Shown here: positions 41,307 to 48,900 of the stretch, one piece after another
Numbering within the stretch: position 1 is the first letter of the stretch
Layout: each line of letters opens with the position of its first letter
NCBI GenBank assembly: GCA_963844395.1
Contig: CAWJNX010000001.1
Location: forward strand, 868,001 to 932,000
Direction: 5' to 3'
Source: VRUE01 sp963844395
Lineage (GTDB): Bacteria > Actinomycetota > Thermoleophilia > Solirubrobacterales > 70-9
DNA: 64,000 nt
Position numbers and translations under genes: made by a program
Notes under the pieces: model-generated
Told to the model about the DNA's origin: nothing
The model's input: the letters and a program-made list of their open reading frames with translations, nothing else
The model's database searches: none

Positions 41307-42065
41307 CTAGTGCTCGCCCCCGTCGTCATCTGATGTCGGCCTCGCCAAGCTCCAGACGACGCCGATTATCGAGCCGAGAACGTCGATGTACATCAGCTCT
41401 GATGGGAGAAACGCGTGCTTCTTCGTAGACAGAACGCTCAAGATCGCGACGATCTCGCTCCCCACCCGCACCGGCGCGCATGCCAGAGAGCCATACTCCC
41501 GGCCGGGGCGTGCCTGCGGATGGGGTGTCCACCGCGGGTCTGCCTCGACGTCGTTCGTCCATAGCATCTCGCCGCCGACGAGCACGTGACCAGCGAAGGA
41601 ACCTGTAGTCGGAAGCTCGAACTTTTGGCGGGCCTCCAGCGAATGTCCAGCCTCGAACAACATCGAGAAGCGGCCGCCTTCAGGCAGGAGCACCGAGAGC
41701 CGGATCTCCTCTCCTTTGCGCTTGGGCGCCACGAGCCACTGTCGGGCGGGAACGAGAATCCCCCGCTCGATGAATGCCTCGGCGCTGACGCCGGGGATAT
41801 CGCCGGTGACGATCTTCTGGAGCGCTTCGAGAATCTCGCGGACATGGTCAACGTAGAACGGCTCAAGGTTCTCTCCGGCCTCCGCGATCCTGCCGGCAAT
41901 GAATGCGACTGGGAGGAAAATAGCCACGGCGATAAGAACCCAAAGGGGAACTGGCGCATCGAGGATGCCGGTAGCGAGAGATAGCAGCGTGATGACGCCA
42001 CCGACAATCAGAGCCAGGATCACACCCCGGGCGATCTCACTAGGCGATGGAAGCACGGACGGCAT
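41307..42065 (-). CDS. Membrane-anchored GAF domain protein
   Basis: 252 residues. Two N-terminal membrane helices (GVILALIVGGVITLLSLATG and LWVLIAVAIFLPVAFIAGRI) are followed by a linker and a GAF domain (about 100-240): EIRLSVLLPEGGRFSMLFEA, LPTTGSFAGHVLVGGEMLWT, GSLACAPVRVGSEIVAILSV. No output domain is attached, so it may signal by interaction or act as a sensor in the element. Last gene before attR, with 192 bp of non-coding DNA in between that includes the arm-type repeat. Confidence 0.78.
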   Translation of the reverse strand: MPSVLPSPSEIARGVILALIVGGVITLLSLATGILDAPVPLWVLIAVAIFLPVAFIAGRIAEAGENLEPFYVDHVREILEALQKIVTGDIPGVSAEAFIERGILVPARQWLVAPKRKGEEIRLSVLLPEGGRFSMLFEAGHSLEARQKFELPTTGSFAGHVLVGGEMLWTNDVEADPRWTPHPQARPGREYGSLACAPVRVGSEIVAILSVLSTKKHAFLPSELMYIDVLGSIIGVVWSLARPTSDDDGGEH

Positions 42066-42123
42066 GACCGGTGATCCTAGTCCTGGGCTCGGCGTTCACC
42101 AGAGGCTGCCAACCTCAGATGCA

Positions 42124-42142
42124 GACACAATCCGGACACATC
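42124..42142 (+). repeat. Candidate arm-type integrase site, right copy
   Basis: GACACAATCCGGACACATC; partner of 36877-36895 (17/19 identical, same orientation). Confidence 0.45.
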
Positions 42143-42257
42143 AGCCGGGTCGCCTGCGATCACGCCCGATCATCCGTCTCGCCCTCAAACAAGCTCATTT
42201 GCGGGGAGTCCTCGTCCTCGGATGATCCGGCGTGCCCTCCCGTGCCATGCTCGGGGC

Positions 42258-42303
42258 TCATGAAGGAGATCCTCGGCAAGCAGATGGGGTTGTAGGGATT
42301 AGC
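42258..42303 (+). repeat. attR (46-bp direct repeat)
   Basis: Identical to attL at 36790-36835, including the MKEILGKQMGL codons and stop of the target gene; the rest of that gene is absent here, so this is the duplicated end. Confidence 0.88.
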
Positions 42304-42305
42304 GG

Positions 42306-42659
42306 GTGTTCGCACGCGGCCATCAACCAGCCCTCGGCGACGCCGTCCGCCTGCTCCGCGAGAAGCGCGGCATGACCCAGGAAGCCGTAGCCCAGGCCGC
42401 CGGCATCACGACCGCCACCCACTCCCTGATCGAGCGGGGCCTAGCCAAGCCAACCTGGGACACCGTCAAGAAGATCGCCGCCGCCCTTGGCTCGTCGATG
42501 GGCGAGCCAGGCAAGCTCACTGACGACAAGCTCGACACCGGCTGCGCGCCGACGTCGCGCAGACGGTTACCCGAAAACAGCTACGCGACCTGGACTGTCT
42601 TGTGGCCGGCTTCTTCGCGCAGGTTGAACTTCTCCCGTGGCCGACCGGACGGGGTGTAG
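42306..42659 (+). CDS. XRE regulator, extra copy just outside attR, with altered C-terminus
   Basis: From GTG 42306 the protein shares GDAVRLLREKRGMTQEAVAQ, AAGITTATHSLIERGLAKPT and KKIAAALGSSMGEPGKLTD with the element's XRE protein. After KLTD the homology ends and the frame runs on (about 40 residues) into the antisense of the DUF2188 gene. The ancestral stop seems lost. The regulator may still fold, but this looks like the remnant of a second, decayed element copy next to the insertion. Confidence 0.6.
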   Translation: MFARGHQPALGDAVRLLREKRGMTQEAVAQAAGITTATHSLIERGLAKPTWDTVKKIAAALGSSMGEPGKLTDDKLDTGCAPTSRRRLPENSYATWTVLWPASSRRLNFSRGRPDGV

Positions 42660-42814
42660 ACGATGACCGTCCCCTTGTCCTGTTCGAGGAGCACCGCTCG
42701 CGCCTGGGCAACGGCTTCTTCGAGCCGCGGGTGCGTCGAAAGCACCTTCTTCTCCCTACGGACTTGCCACATCCCCGAAGGCGAATCCTTCACAACGTCG
42801 AATTCGGTAGCCAT
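42581..42814 (-). CDS. DUF2188 family small protein
   Basis: 77 residues from ATG 42814 with AAAGGA upstream. MATEFDVVKDSPSGMWQVRR, then VLSTHPRLEEAVAQARAVLL, then IVYTPSGRPREKFNL, matches the DUF2188 pattern (W-V-x-x-x, A-A-x-R-x-x-A, S-G-x-I/P-x-x-x). Function unknown; members are common in mobile regions. It ends within the run-on 3' part of the XRE remnant. Confidence 0.75.
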   Translation of the reverse strand: MATEFDVVKDSPSGMWQVRREKKVLSTHPRLEEAVAQARAVLLEQDKGTVIVYTPSGRPREKFNLREEAGHKTVQVA

Positions 42815-42887
42815 GCGTTCCTTTCGTCGTTGTACAGAAAGTTTAGTTCCTGTGGCGGCGTCTGAAGGGCTTGCAAGAGACGACGTT

Positions 42888-44213
42888 CTACTGTGCGAGT
42901 TGAGCATTTCCGGGCTCGAAGAACCGCGCGTACAGTTTCCGCACCTGACCCTCCGTAAGCCCGGCGAGATAATCGCAGATCAGCCTGTGCAGGTCACCCT
43001 GACTGTCTTCGGCCGAACGCAGCTGAGGCCGCATTCTCCGCGGAAAGAGCAGGAAGCGGTCACGGGGAGGTTCGCGTAGACAGCTGTCGTACAGCGCTTG
43101 GAAGAGCCGGTCGAGGATCTCGTGTCCCTTGAAGAAGACGCCAGCCGTGATCTCGCTGCGCAGCAGGTACTCGACCGTGATCGCCTTCAGCACCTGGTTG
43201 CGCACCCGCATCTCTTTCGGAATCTCCAGCCTGTAGTCGAAGAGGGTCTCTCCCGGACCGATCGCAACCACGTCGCCGGCGAGGACGAACTCGTTGATGA
43301 AGCCCCGCGAGAGCTCGCGGACGACGTCCAAGGGAATCTCAGGCGCCCACTTCGCGAGCGCGTTGTAGAGCTCGCCGAGGATCTCGGTCACTTCCTCCTC
43401 GCTTGGGACTTCCTCATCGACCCAGACCCTTGGCGCGTCGGCGATGCTTCTGTAGACGGTCTCGACAAACTGGTCCGACTTCCAGGTCGCGGGCAGCAGC
43501 AGGCCGCTGGCGATCCCGTCCTCGAGGTCGTGAACCGAGTAGGCGATGTCGTCCGCCCAGTCCATCAGCTGGCAGGGCAGCGTGCGCGGCGGCCGGTCCA
43601 CCGGCTTCTGCAGCAGTCCTTGGTCAGTACCGTCGTAGAGCCACTTCACCATCTCGGGTCCAGTGTCGTCGGCGTAGAGGAACTTCCCCGCCTTCGTGTC
43701 CCCGTTGCGCTCGTAGGGGTACTTGAGCAGTGCCAGCAGCGTTGCCCTGCAGAGGTCGAGACCGAGGTAGTCCCAGTGCTTGGGCTCGATCCTGGTGACA
43801 ATGCGGAAAGTCTGCGCGTTGCCCTCGAAGCCGCCATGGTCCTTCATCCGCGCGTTGAGCGTTTCCTCTCCGGTATGGCCAAACGGAGGGTGGCCAAGGT
43901 CGTGCGCCAGGCAGGACGCCTCCACCAGGCTCATGGGCACTCCGAAGCGGCCAGCAAGGCCGCGGCCGATCTGCGAGACCTCGATTGAGTGGGTGATCCG
44001 GGTGCGCAGGAAGTCAGCTGCGTGGGGCTCGAAGATTTGCGTCTTGCCCTGCAGGCTCCTGAAGGCAGCCGAGTGAATGATACGGGCACGGTCGCGCTCG
44101 AACGGGCTGCGCGAATCCTTGTCGTCCTGCGCCGGCTCGTCGATGTTGTAGCGGGCAGTTTCCCGCTCGGAGAAGAAGTCGAACTCCTCAAGTCCCCCCA
44201 CGCTTGAATCCAT
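42888..44213 (-). CDS. dgt: dGTPase (dNTP triphosphohydrolase), HD domain
   Basis: 441 residues from ATG 44213 with AGGTGAT upstream. HD-domain metal motifs are FLRTRITHSIEVSQIGRGLA and SCLAHDLGHPPFGHTGEETL, with MDWADDIAYSVHDLEDGIAS further on; RSAFRSLQGKTQIF-like IIHSAAFRSLQGKTQIFEPH precedes. It hydrolyses dGTP to deoxyguanosine and triphosphate. Such enzymes may be housekeeping or act in defence by draining dNTPs. The accessory setting (lower GC, mobile neighbours) makes a defence role plausible but unproven. Confidence 0.9.
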   Translation of the reverse strand: MDSSVGGLEEFDFFSERETARYNIDEPAQDDKDSRSPFERDRARIIHSAAFRSLQGKTQIFEPHAADFLRTRITHSIEVSQIGRGLAGRFGVPMSLVEASCLAHDLGHPPFGHTGEETLNARMKDHGGFEGNAQTFRIVTRIEPKHWDYLGLDLCRATLLALLKYPYERNGDTKAGKFLYADDTGPEMVKWLYDGTDQGLLQKPVDRPPRTLPCQLMDWADDIAYSVHDLEDGIASGLLLPATWKSDQFVETVYRSIADAPRVWVDEEVPSEEEVTEILGELYNALAKWAPEIPLDVVRELSRGFINEFVLAGDVVAIGPGETLFDYRLEIPKEMRVRNQVLKAITVEYLLRSEITAGVFFKGHEILDRLFQALYDSCLREPPRDRFLLFPRRMRPQLRSAEDSQGDLHRLICDYLAGLTEGQVRKLYARFFEPGNAQLAQ

Positions 44214-44343
44214 ATCACCTGGAGAGCGCCTTGGGCGTTCCCTTGCGGAAATAGGACGATGCCGGGAATCGACGACAGATGTCGAATTGGAACGCGCACA
44301 CGCTTCCCGCGGTCTGGAGCGGGTAATAAGCGAAGGAGCGATC

Positions 44344-44529
44344 ATGCCTGAAAGCCGGCAGAACATCTCGATTACGGCGCCCCTGGTGATACGGCGCGCC
44401 GATTTCTTCGCCGCGCTCGCCTCCCCTCAGGTGCAATCGACCCTCGCCCACGCGCGGGCGATCCTTGCTGCGGAGCGCTTCCCCCCACGAAACGGTCGCC
44501 GTGCCCGCGGGGGTTTCTCGCGACCCTAG
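44344..44529 (+). CDS. 61-residue small protein
   Basis: ATG 44344 follows a perfect AAGGAG ribosome-binding site at the right distance. MPESRQNISITAPLVIRRAD, then FFAALASPQVQSTLAHARAI, then a basic tail. No family recognised. It is divergent from dgt and overlaps the 3' end of the convergent GNAT-like gene by 4 nt. The strong ribosome-binding site is the main support. Confidence 0.55.
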   Translation: MPESRQNISITAPLVIRRADFFAALASPQVQSTLAHARAILAAERFPPRNGRRARGGFSRP

Positions 44530-45104
44530 ACGGGCGGCTCGCGGATCGGATACCAGAGGCGCGGCGGGGCGCCGGCTGGCTGATCCTCCGGTGCTGCACG
44601 CTCGAAGTGGAAGCGCCGCATCCAGAGTTTCTCGGCTGTTTCGTCGTCGTGGGGGGTGACGACCATAGCCGTGGCCTCTTCGTCCATGCCGATCGAGACC
44701 GCGTACTCGAAGAGCTGGGTACCGAAGCCGACCGGGCTGTTGGAGCTGCGTGCGATCCACGAGACGTCGACGGCGATCTCCAGCTTGTCGGTGGGAACAT
44801 CCCCGTCGGAGTCCGGAGCGAACCTGAACGGTATGAAGCCGAGCACACAGAAGGCGAGCAGCTCGTTGCGGGGAGTGAGATCGAGCACGGTGAGCAGCGG
44901 CAGTTCGGGCGAGCGCAGCTGACAGCGGAGCCAGCTGAGCGCGTCCTTGGCGGCATCGAAGGGCAATGGCTTAAACTTCTCGATCGCGGCAACGAGAGTC
45001 GGGTCAAGATCGCGTGTCAGGGTGCCGGCGGGAAGTCGGACCTTGAAGGTCTCCACGGCCTCCATAGCGCTGCTGCCACTCACTGTGATCCCTCTCTCGC
45101 CCAT
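44526..45104 (-). CDS. GNAT-like acetyltransferase fold protein
   Basis: 192 residues from ATG 45104 with GGAAGG upstream. A central beta strand (KLEIAVDVSWIARSS) is followed by the acetyl-CoA-type loop-helix GFGTQLFEYAVSIGMDEEAT and then AMVVTPHDDETAEKLWMRRF HFER, matching the last GNAT motif. GNAT proteins in such settings can be tRNA-acetylating toxins, but the expected small DUF1778 antitoxin is not seen; the convergent 61-residue gene is a possible partner only by position. Confidence 0.6.
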   Translation of the reverse strand: MGERGITVSGSSAMEAVETFKVRLPAGTLTRDLDPTLVAAIEKFKPLPFDAAKDALSWLRCQLRSPELPLLTVLDLTPRNELLAFCVLGFIPFRFAPDSDGDVPTDKLEIAVDVSWIARSSNSPVGFGTQLFEYAVSIGMDEEATAMVVTPHDDETAEKLWMRRFHFERAAPEDQPAGAPPRLWYPIREPPV

Positions 45105-45321
45105 GCTCGCCTTCCTGCCCCGATTCTCGAATTCCGCCGCCGGCCTGCGAGCACTTGCGCATCGCTGACTGGATGTGAAGAAAACTCAGCTGATCTTTAC
45201 TCAGCCGTCCCTTTGCAAACGACCGCCGTTTACAAGTCTAGCCGATCGAGTGTCGGCAACGGTACGCCTGTGCGAGGACCAAGGTACGCCGAAGAATCGA
45301 CTGGGCGGTGCTCGGCTGCGG

Positions 45322-45516
45322 TCAGCCGGCGAGGCCTTGTCGGCGGCGGAGGCATTGCGCGTGCGCTTCGCTGTTCATCACCTGCACACCGGGATGGTCG
45401 AGGTTCGAGACAAAGGACGAGATCGGGATGTTCATGGACCCCGAGCGCCGTTGCAGGGCCTCCTGCGGCGACGCATAGACCTCGCTCCTCCCAGAGGGCT
45501 TGTCCAAAATCGTCAT
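45322..45516 (-). CDS. 64-residue unknown protein
   Basis: ATG 45516 lies 8 nt after AGGAGT. MTILDKPSGRSEVYASPQEA, then LQRRSGSMNIPISSFVSNLD, then HPGVQVMNSEAHAQCL. No motif or family recognised. AT-richer than neighbours. The flanking interval 45105-45321 shows no other supported gene. Confidence 0.45.
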   Translation of the reverse strand: MTILDKPSGRSEVYASPQEALQRRSGSMNIPISSFVSNLDHPGVQVMNSEAHAQCLRRRQGLAG

Positions 45517-45869
45517 CTGGCTGACTCCTTCGATTCGATTGACATGTGCCTGATTTCCGAATCGTCGGAGGCACCGCTCCGACCCGGTGCGCAAGATAAC
45601 AGACCGTTCCCATGTAGTTTTCTGAGACGCCCTGTCTACGCTCGATGGGCCTGGTTGGGGAAGTCTGGACGGGGAGGTGGGGACGACGCCTTCGCTAGCC
45701 GAGCTCGCTGACCTCTATGGGACCGACAGGAGCCCGGTCAGCCCCAGCCCAACTACCCGACGGGAATTCCGGCGGGTTTCGTCCCGCAGGGAATGGCTTG
45801 AGCCGCTTCGCGGCTAGCCGGTGGGGAGCGTAGGATCGTCGGGAGGCAGGCCCGACGAAAGGAGATCCG
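45517..45869. other. Gene-free interval at the right edge of the accessory region
   Basis: About 350 bp with small hairpins (AGCCGC-TTC-GCGGCT near 45800) and no ORF with family signal on either strand. It probably marks the boundary between accessory DNA and the metabolic genes to the right, and holds the promoter of the next gene. Confidence 0.45.
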
Positions 45870-46172
45870 ATGCTCTGTGCATTGACCGTTCGCAAGCTGA
45901 AGCCCGGCTCGATGGAAGACTTCAAACGGGCGTTCGTTCCGCAGGACACCTCGAATGTCCCCTCGGGCTGGAAGAAGTTCTACGCGCTGCAGAACGTCAA
46001 CAACGAGAACGAGGTGATCACCTTCGGCCTCTTCGACGGCACGCTCGAGGAGCTGCGGGCCGGGCAGCAAGGCGGCGAATACGACGAGCGGCGGGCGGCG
46101 GGCGACGAGTTCGTCGAATCGGTCGGCGCCGACGGCGTCTTCGATGTCGTCGAGGAACGCTCGATGGACTGA
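45870..46172 (+). CDS. Antibiotic biosynthesis monooxygenase-like small protein
   Basis: 100 residues from ATG 45870 with a strong AAAGGAG site. MLCALTVRKLKPGSMEDFKR, then KKFYALQNVNNENEVITFGL and FDGTLEELRAGQQG suggest the ABM/dimeric alpha-beta barrel fold. Substrate unknown. It is followed after 11 bp by a VOC-family gene. Confidence 0.65.
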   Translation: MLCALTVRKLKPGSMEDFKRAFVPQDTSNVPSGWKKFYALQNVNNENEVITFGLFDGTLEELRAGQQGGEYDERRAAGDEFVESVGADGVFDVVEERSMD

Positions 46173-46183
46173 GGGGGCGAGCG

Positions 46184-46609
46184 ATGAAGCAGCGGGTCAG
46201 CCTGATCACGCTGGGCGTCGCCGACCTCGGGCGGGCGCGGCGGTTCTACGAGGGGCTCGGCTGGAAGACCAATGCCGGGCCGGAGGACGAAGTCGTCTTC
46301 TTCCAAGCGGGCGACATGGTGTTCGCGCTCTGGGGCCGCGAACGGCTGGCCGAGGACAGCTGCGTCGAGGACGGCGGCGGGTGGGGTGGCGTGACCCTTG
46401 CGGTCAACGTCGCCTCCCCCGCGGAGGTCGACGAGATCACCGAGGAGGCGCGGAAGGCGGGAGCGACGATCGGGCGGGAGCCGGCGCAAACGTTCTGGGG
46501 CGGTTACAGCTCGCTCTTCATCGACCCCGACGGGCATCCGTGGGAGGTCGCTCACAATCCGCGCTGGACGATCGCCGAGGACGGCGGCGTCCGTCTTCCC
46601 CCCAGATGA
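46184..46609 (+). CDS. VOC family (glyoxalase/bleomycin resistance fold) protein
   Basis: 141 residues: QRVSLITLGVADLGRARRFY, then EGLGWKTNAGPEDEVVFFQA, and C-terminal YSSLFIDPDGHPWEVAHNP with the HPWEV signature of YaeR/PhnB-like proteins. Metal-dependent lyase or dioxygenase activity is possible; the substrate is unknown. The 200-bp gap after it (46610-46812) holds no gene I can support. Confidence 0.85.
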   Translation: MKQRVSLITLGVADLGRARRFYEGLGWKTNAGPEDEVVFFQAGDMVFALWGRERLAEDSCVEDGGGWGGVTLAVNVASPAEVDEITEEARKAGATIGREPAQTFWGGYSSLFIDPDGHPWEVAHNPRWTIAEDGGVRLPPR

Positions 46610-46812
46610 AGCGATCCGAGCGCTCCGACGATGTCTGGCTTTAGCCCGAGGTTCAGGGCGGCCAGGCAGAGCAGCCCAAGCCGAACAAATGGGTGCCCCG
46701 ACCGTTCATGGGAGGCCGAACGGCCGGAAGCACCCTCGTACAACAACGGGCCCCGTCGCGGAATGTCAGATCCAAATTCCTGATCCGGTAGGTCCGTCGT
46801 ACGATCCGAGCC

Positions 46813-47265
46813 ATGATCTACCTGCTGCGGCACGGTGAGGCCGAGCGAGGCGACGGCGACGATGCGGCACGACGCCTGACGCCGAAGGGCGAGCGGCAGT
46901 CGGAGGCGGCCGGGCAGGCCTTGGCCGTGCTCGGCACCCAGATCGACGCCTGCCTGACCAGCCCCAAGGTGAGAGCGGCGGACACGGCCCGGCTCGCCTG
47001 TGAGGCATTGGCGATCGAGCCGGAGATCGCGACCGAGCTGGCCGAGGGAGGCTTCGACTCGCTGGTGCTAGCCGCCGGCCGCGGCGACACGATGCTGGTC
47101 GGACACGAGCCCGACTTCTCGAGCGAGGTGGCGCGACTCACCGGGTCCAGGGCGAAGCTGCGCAAGGGCGGGCTGGCGATCGTCGATGGTGAGACGCTGC
47201 TCGCCCTGCTGCGACCGGGGGACCTCGCCGCAATCGCCGCCGCACCGGCAGAAGTGCGCGAGTGA
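46813..47265 (+). CDS. sixA: SixA-type phosphohistidine phosphatase
   Basis: 150 residues. The histidine phosphatase motif MIYLLRHGEAERGDGDDAAR is at the N-terminus; LTPKGERQSEAAGQALAVLG, CLTSPKVRAADTARLACEAL and LVGHEPDFSSEVARLTG complete the SixA pattern (RHG and distal GHEPD). It removes phosphate from phosphohistidine proteins or small phosphoesters. GTGA overlap with the next GNAT gene. Confidence 0.88.
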   Translation: MIYLLRHGEAERGDGDDAARRLTPKGERQSEAAGQALAVLGTQIDACLTSPKVRAADTARLACEALAIEPEIATELAEGGFDSLVLAAGRGDTMLVGHEPDFSSEVARLTGSRAKLRKGGLAIVDGETLLALLRPGDLAAIAAAPAEVRE

Positions 47266-48077
47266 GCCCGGGGGGCGAGCGGCTCAGGGCCCGCGTTCAT
47301 CTCAATCTGATCGACAGCTCGCGCCAACTGTTCGAACTCGATCCCGGTGCTGTGGTCGAGGCCGGAGACGGATGGTTTTTCGGCGCCGGTCGCTCACCGC
47401 ATCCGGCAATCTCCAACGCGGCGTTCCGCACCGATGACGAGCTCGATTCCGAAGAGTTCCTGGAGCGCGCGAGAGCCTTCTTTGAAGGCCTGGGAAGGGG
47501 GTTCAGCGTCTGGCTGCGGCACGAGGAGCTCGCCGACCGCGACCTGCTCGCCGCGGCCGAGGCGGCGGGGCTGACGCAGGTTCACGAGATGCCGGAGATG
47601 GTGCTCGGCGAGCGGCCCGAAGAGCGACCGCTCCCATCGGGGGTCGAGCTGCGGCGGGTCAGCACGGCCGGCGAGGCGGAGGACTACTGGCGGGTGGCGA
47701 CCCTCTCCTATGCGAGTCTCGGCTTCCCACCGGGAATCTTCGACTTCTACGAGGATCCCACCGGCCTCCTCGCCGAGAACGCGGCTGCCTTCATCGCGTA
47801 CCTCGACGAGAGGCCCGTTTCGATCGCGATGACGATCGTCAGCCACGGCGTCGCGGGCATCTACTGGGTGGGAAGCCTCGAGCAGGCTCGCGGCAAGGGG
47901 CTGGGATGGGCGCTGACCGCCACCGCCACCAATGCCGGCTTCGATCTCGGCGCGGACGCCGCCTCGCTGCAGGCCTCGGTAATGGGCCGACCGATCTACG
48001 CGGCAATGGGCTACGAGGCGATCTATGACTACCGGCTGTTGATGTCAGCCCCACCCGAGGCCGCGGATACCGCCTGA
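47262..48077 (+). CDS. GNAT family N-acetyltransferase
   Basis: 271 residues from GTG 47262. The N-terminal half is a degenerate acetyltransferase-like domain, and the C-terminal half contains AFIAYLDERPVSIAMTIVSH, YWVGSLEQARGKGLGWALTA for acetyl-CoA binding (R-G-K-G-L-G) and SVMGRPIYAAMGYEAIYDYR. Substrate unknown. Operon with sixA. Confidence 0.82.
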   Translation: MSPGGERLRARVHLNLIDSSRQLFELDPGAVVEAGDGWFFGAGRSPHPAISNAAFRTDDELDSEEFLERARAFFEGLGRGFSVWLRHEELADRDLLAAAEAAGLTQVHEMPEMVLGERPEERPLPSGVELRRVSTAGEAEDYWRVATLSYASLGFPPGIFDFYEDPTGLLAENAAAFIAYLDERPVSIAMTIVSHGVAGIYWVGSLEQARGKGLGWALTATATNAGFDLGADAASLQASVMGRPIYAAMGYEAIYDYRLLMSAPPEAADTA

Positions 48078-48091
48078 ACGGTGGTCGGCGC

Positions 48092-48748
48092 TTAGGGACG
48101 CAGGCGGAAGGGCGGATAGCGATCCGTGACCAGGGCAAAGGCGTAGCCGATCACTCGATTCTGCCAGCGGTAGGTGCCCTCTACGAACTCGAACAGGCCA
48201 CGCGGGTAGCGGCCGGTGAAGAGAATCGCGAACCAAGCGATGACGACCGCGAAGAACGCCCCGATGAAGAGGAAAAAGAGGACGACGTAATGGGGAATCG
48301 CTAACAGCCACTTGACGATCGGCATGCCGCGCCCGAGCTCTGCCTCGACATCCGGATAGGGGAGGTCGAGGTGGACAGACTGACGCTCGTCGGTTGAGGG
48401 GTAGCGATCGTCCATCAGCGATATGTAGACGCCGATCCGATTCGTAAAGCGGAGGATTTCGAGGTTCCAGTCGAACCACCAACGCGGATATTTCTTGCGA
48501 AAGAGGATCATCAGGCCAGCCGGCAGGGCGACCAGGCCGAGGCCGGCGCCACCCCACAAGCTGGTGTCGAGGTGAACTTCGCTCGACCATGATCCGCCCA
48601 CGACCAGGGACGCCAGGATCAAGATCGGGATCACGGTGAAGATCCGGAAGAAGGTCGTGAGGCGGTTCAGCGTGCGGTCCGGGTAGTCGACCGCGAACGT
48701 GACGGGGTAATCCGAGGGTCCAACCGCTGGATTCGGCGACATCTCCAT
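48092..48748 (-). CDS. DUF4389 membrane protein
   Basis: 218 residues from ATG 48748 with an AGGAG site. Three or four membrane helices (TTFFRIFTVIPILILASLVV, LVALPAGLMILFRKK, HYVVLFFLFIGAFFAVVIAW) alternate with the conserved RYPRWWFDWNLEILRF-like KKYPRWWFDWNLEILRFTNR and TGRYPRGLFEFVEGTYRWQN motifs of DUF4389. Function unknown. Divergent from an SDR gene, with a TetR-type palindrome in between. Confidence 0.85.
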   Translation of the reverse strand: MEMSPNPAVGPSDYPVTFAVDYPDRTLNRLTTFFRIFTVIPILILASLVVGGSWSSEVHLDTSLWGGAGLGLVALPAGLMILFRKKYPRWWFDWNLEILRFTNRIGVYISLMDDRYPSTDERQSVHLDLPYPDVEAELGRGMPIVKWLLAIPHYVVLFFLFIGAFFAVVIAWFAILFTGRYPRGLFEFVEGTYRWQNRVIGYAFALVTDRYPPFRLRP

Positions 48749-48816
48749 TTACAGGCTCCTTCTCCTGGGACTGGGGCTTCGGTCTTCGACCGGCAGGCCT
48801 CAAGCCCTTCCCGTCA

Positions 48817-48832
48817 CTGACTGGCCGGTCAA
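48817..48832. promoter_or_regulatory. Candidate TetR operator CTGACTGGCCGGTCAA
   Basis: Near-palindromic 16-mer, 13/16 identical to the site at 24863-24878, in the divergent promoter gap between the DUF4389 gene and the SDR1 gene. This suggests one TetR regulator controls both loci. Confidence 0.5.
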
Positions 48833-48900
48833 CCAGGACACCGTCCTTCCCTGTAGCCTCCGCGCCCGACTTCCGAGACCTAGAAGGAGAGCGCAGATAG

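Larger units (their letters stand above)
36790..42303. mobile_element. 5.5-kb integrative element in the 3' end of an acyl-CoA dehydrogenase gene
   Basis: Bounded by perfect 46-bp direct repeats (36790-36835, 42258-42303). Inside, next to the left end, are a tyrosine integrase and an excisionase, then regulators (winged helix, two XRE), a two-gene winged-helix/HEPN cargo, a 56-residue protein and a GAF membrane protein. There are no replication, transfer or virion genes. GC is visibly lower in the 39.8-41.0 kb cargo. Insertion regenerates the target gene's end, as tRNA- or gene-3'-end-specific integrases do. The integrase carries a frameshift, so present mobility is doubtful unless that is a sequence error. 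Confidence 0.88.
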
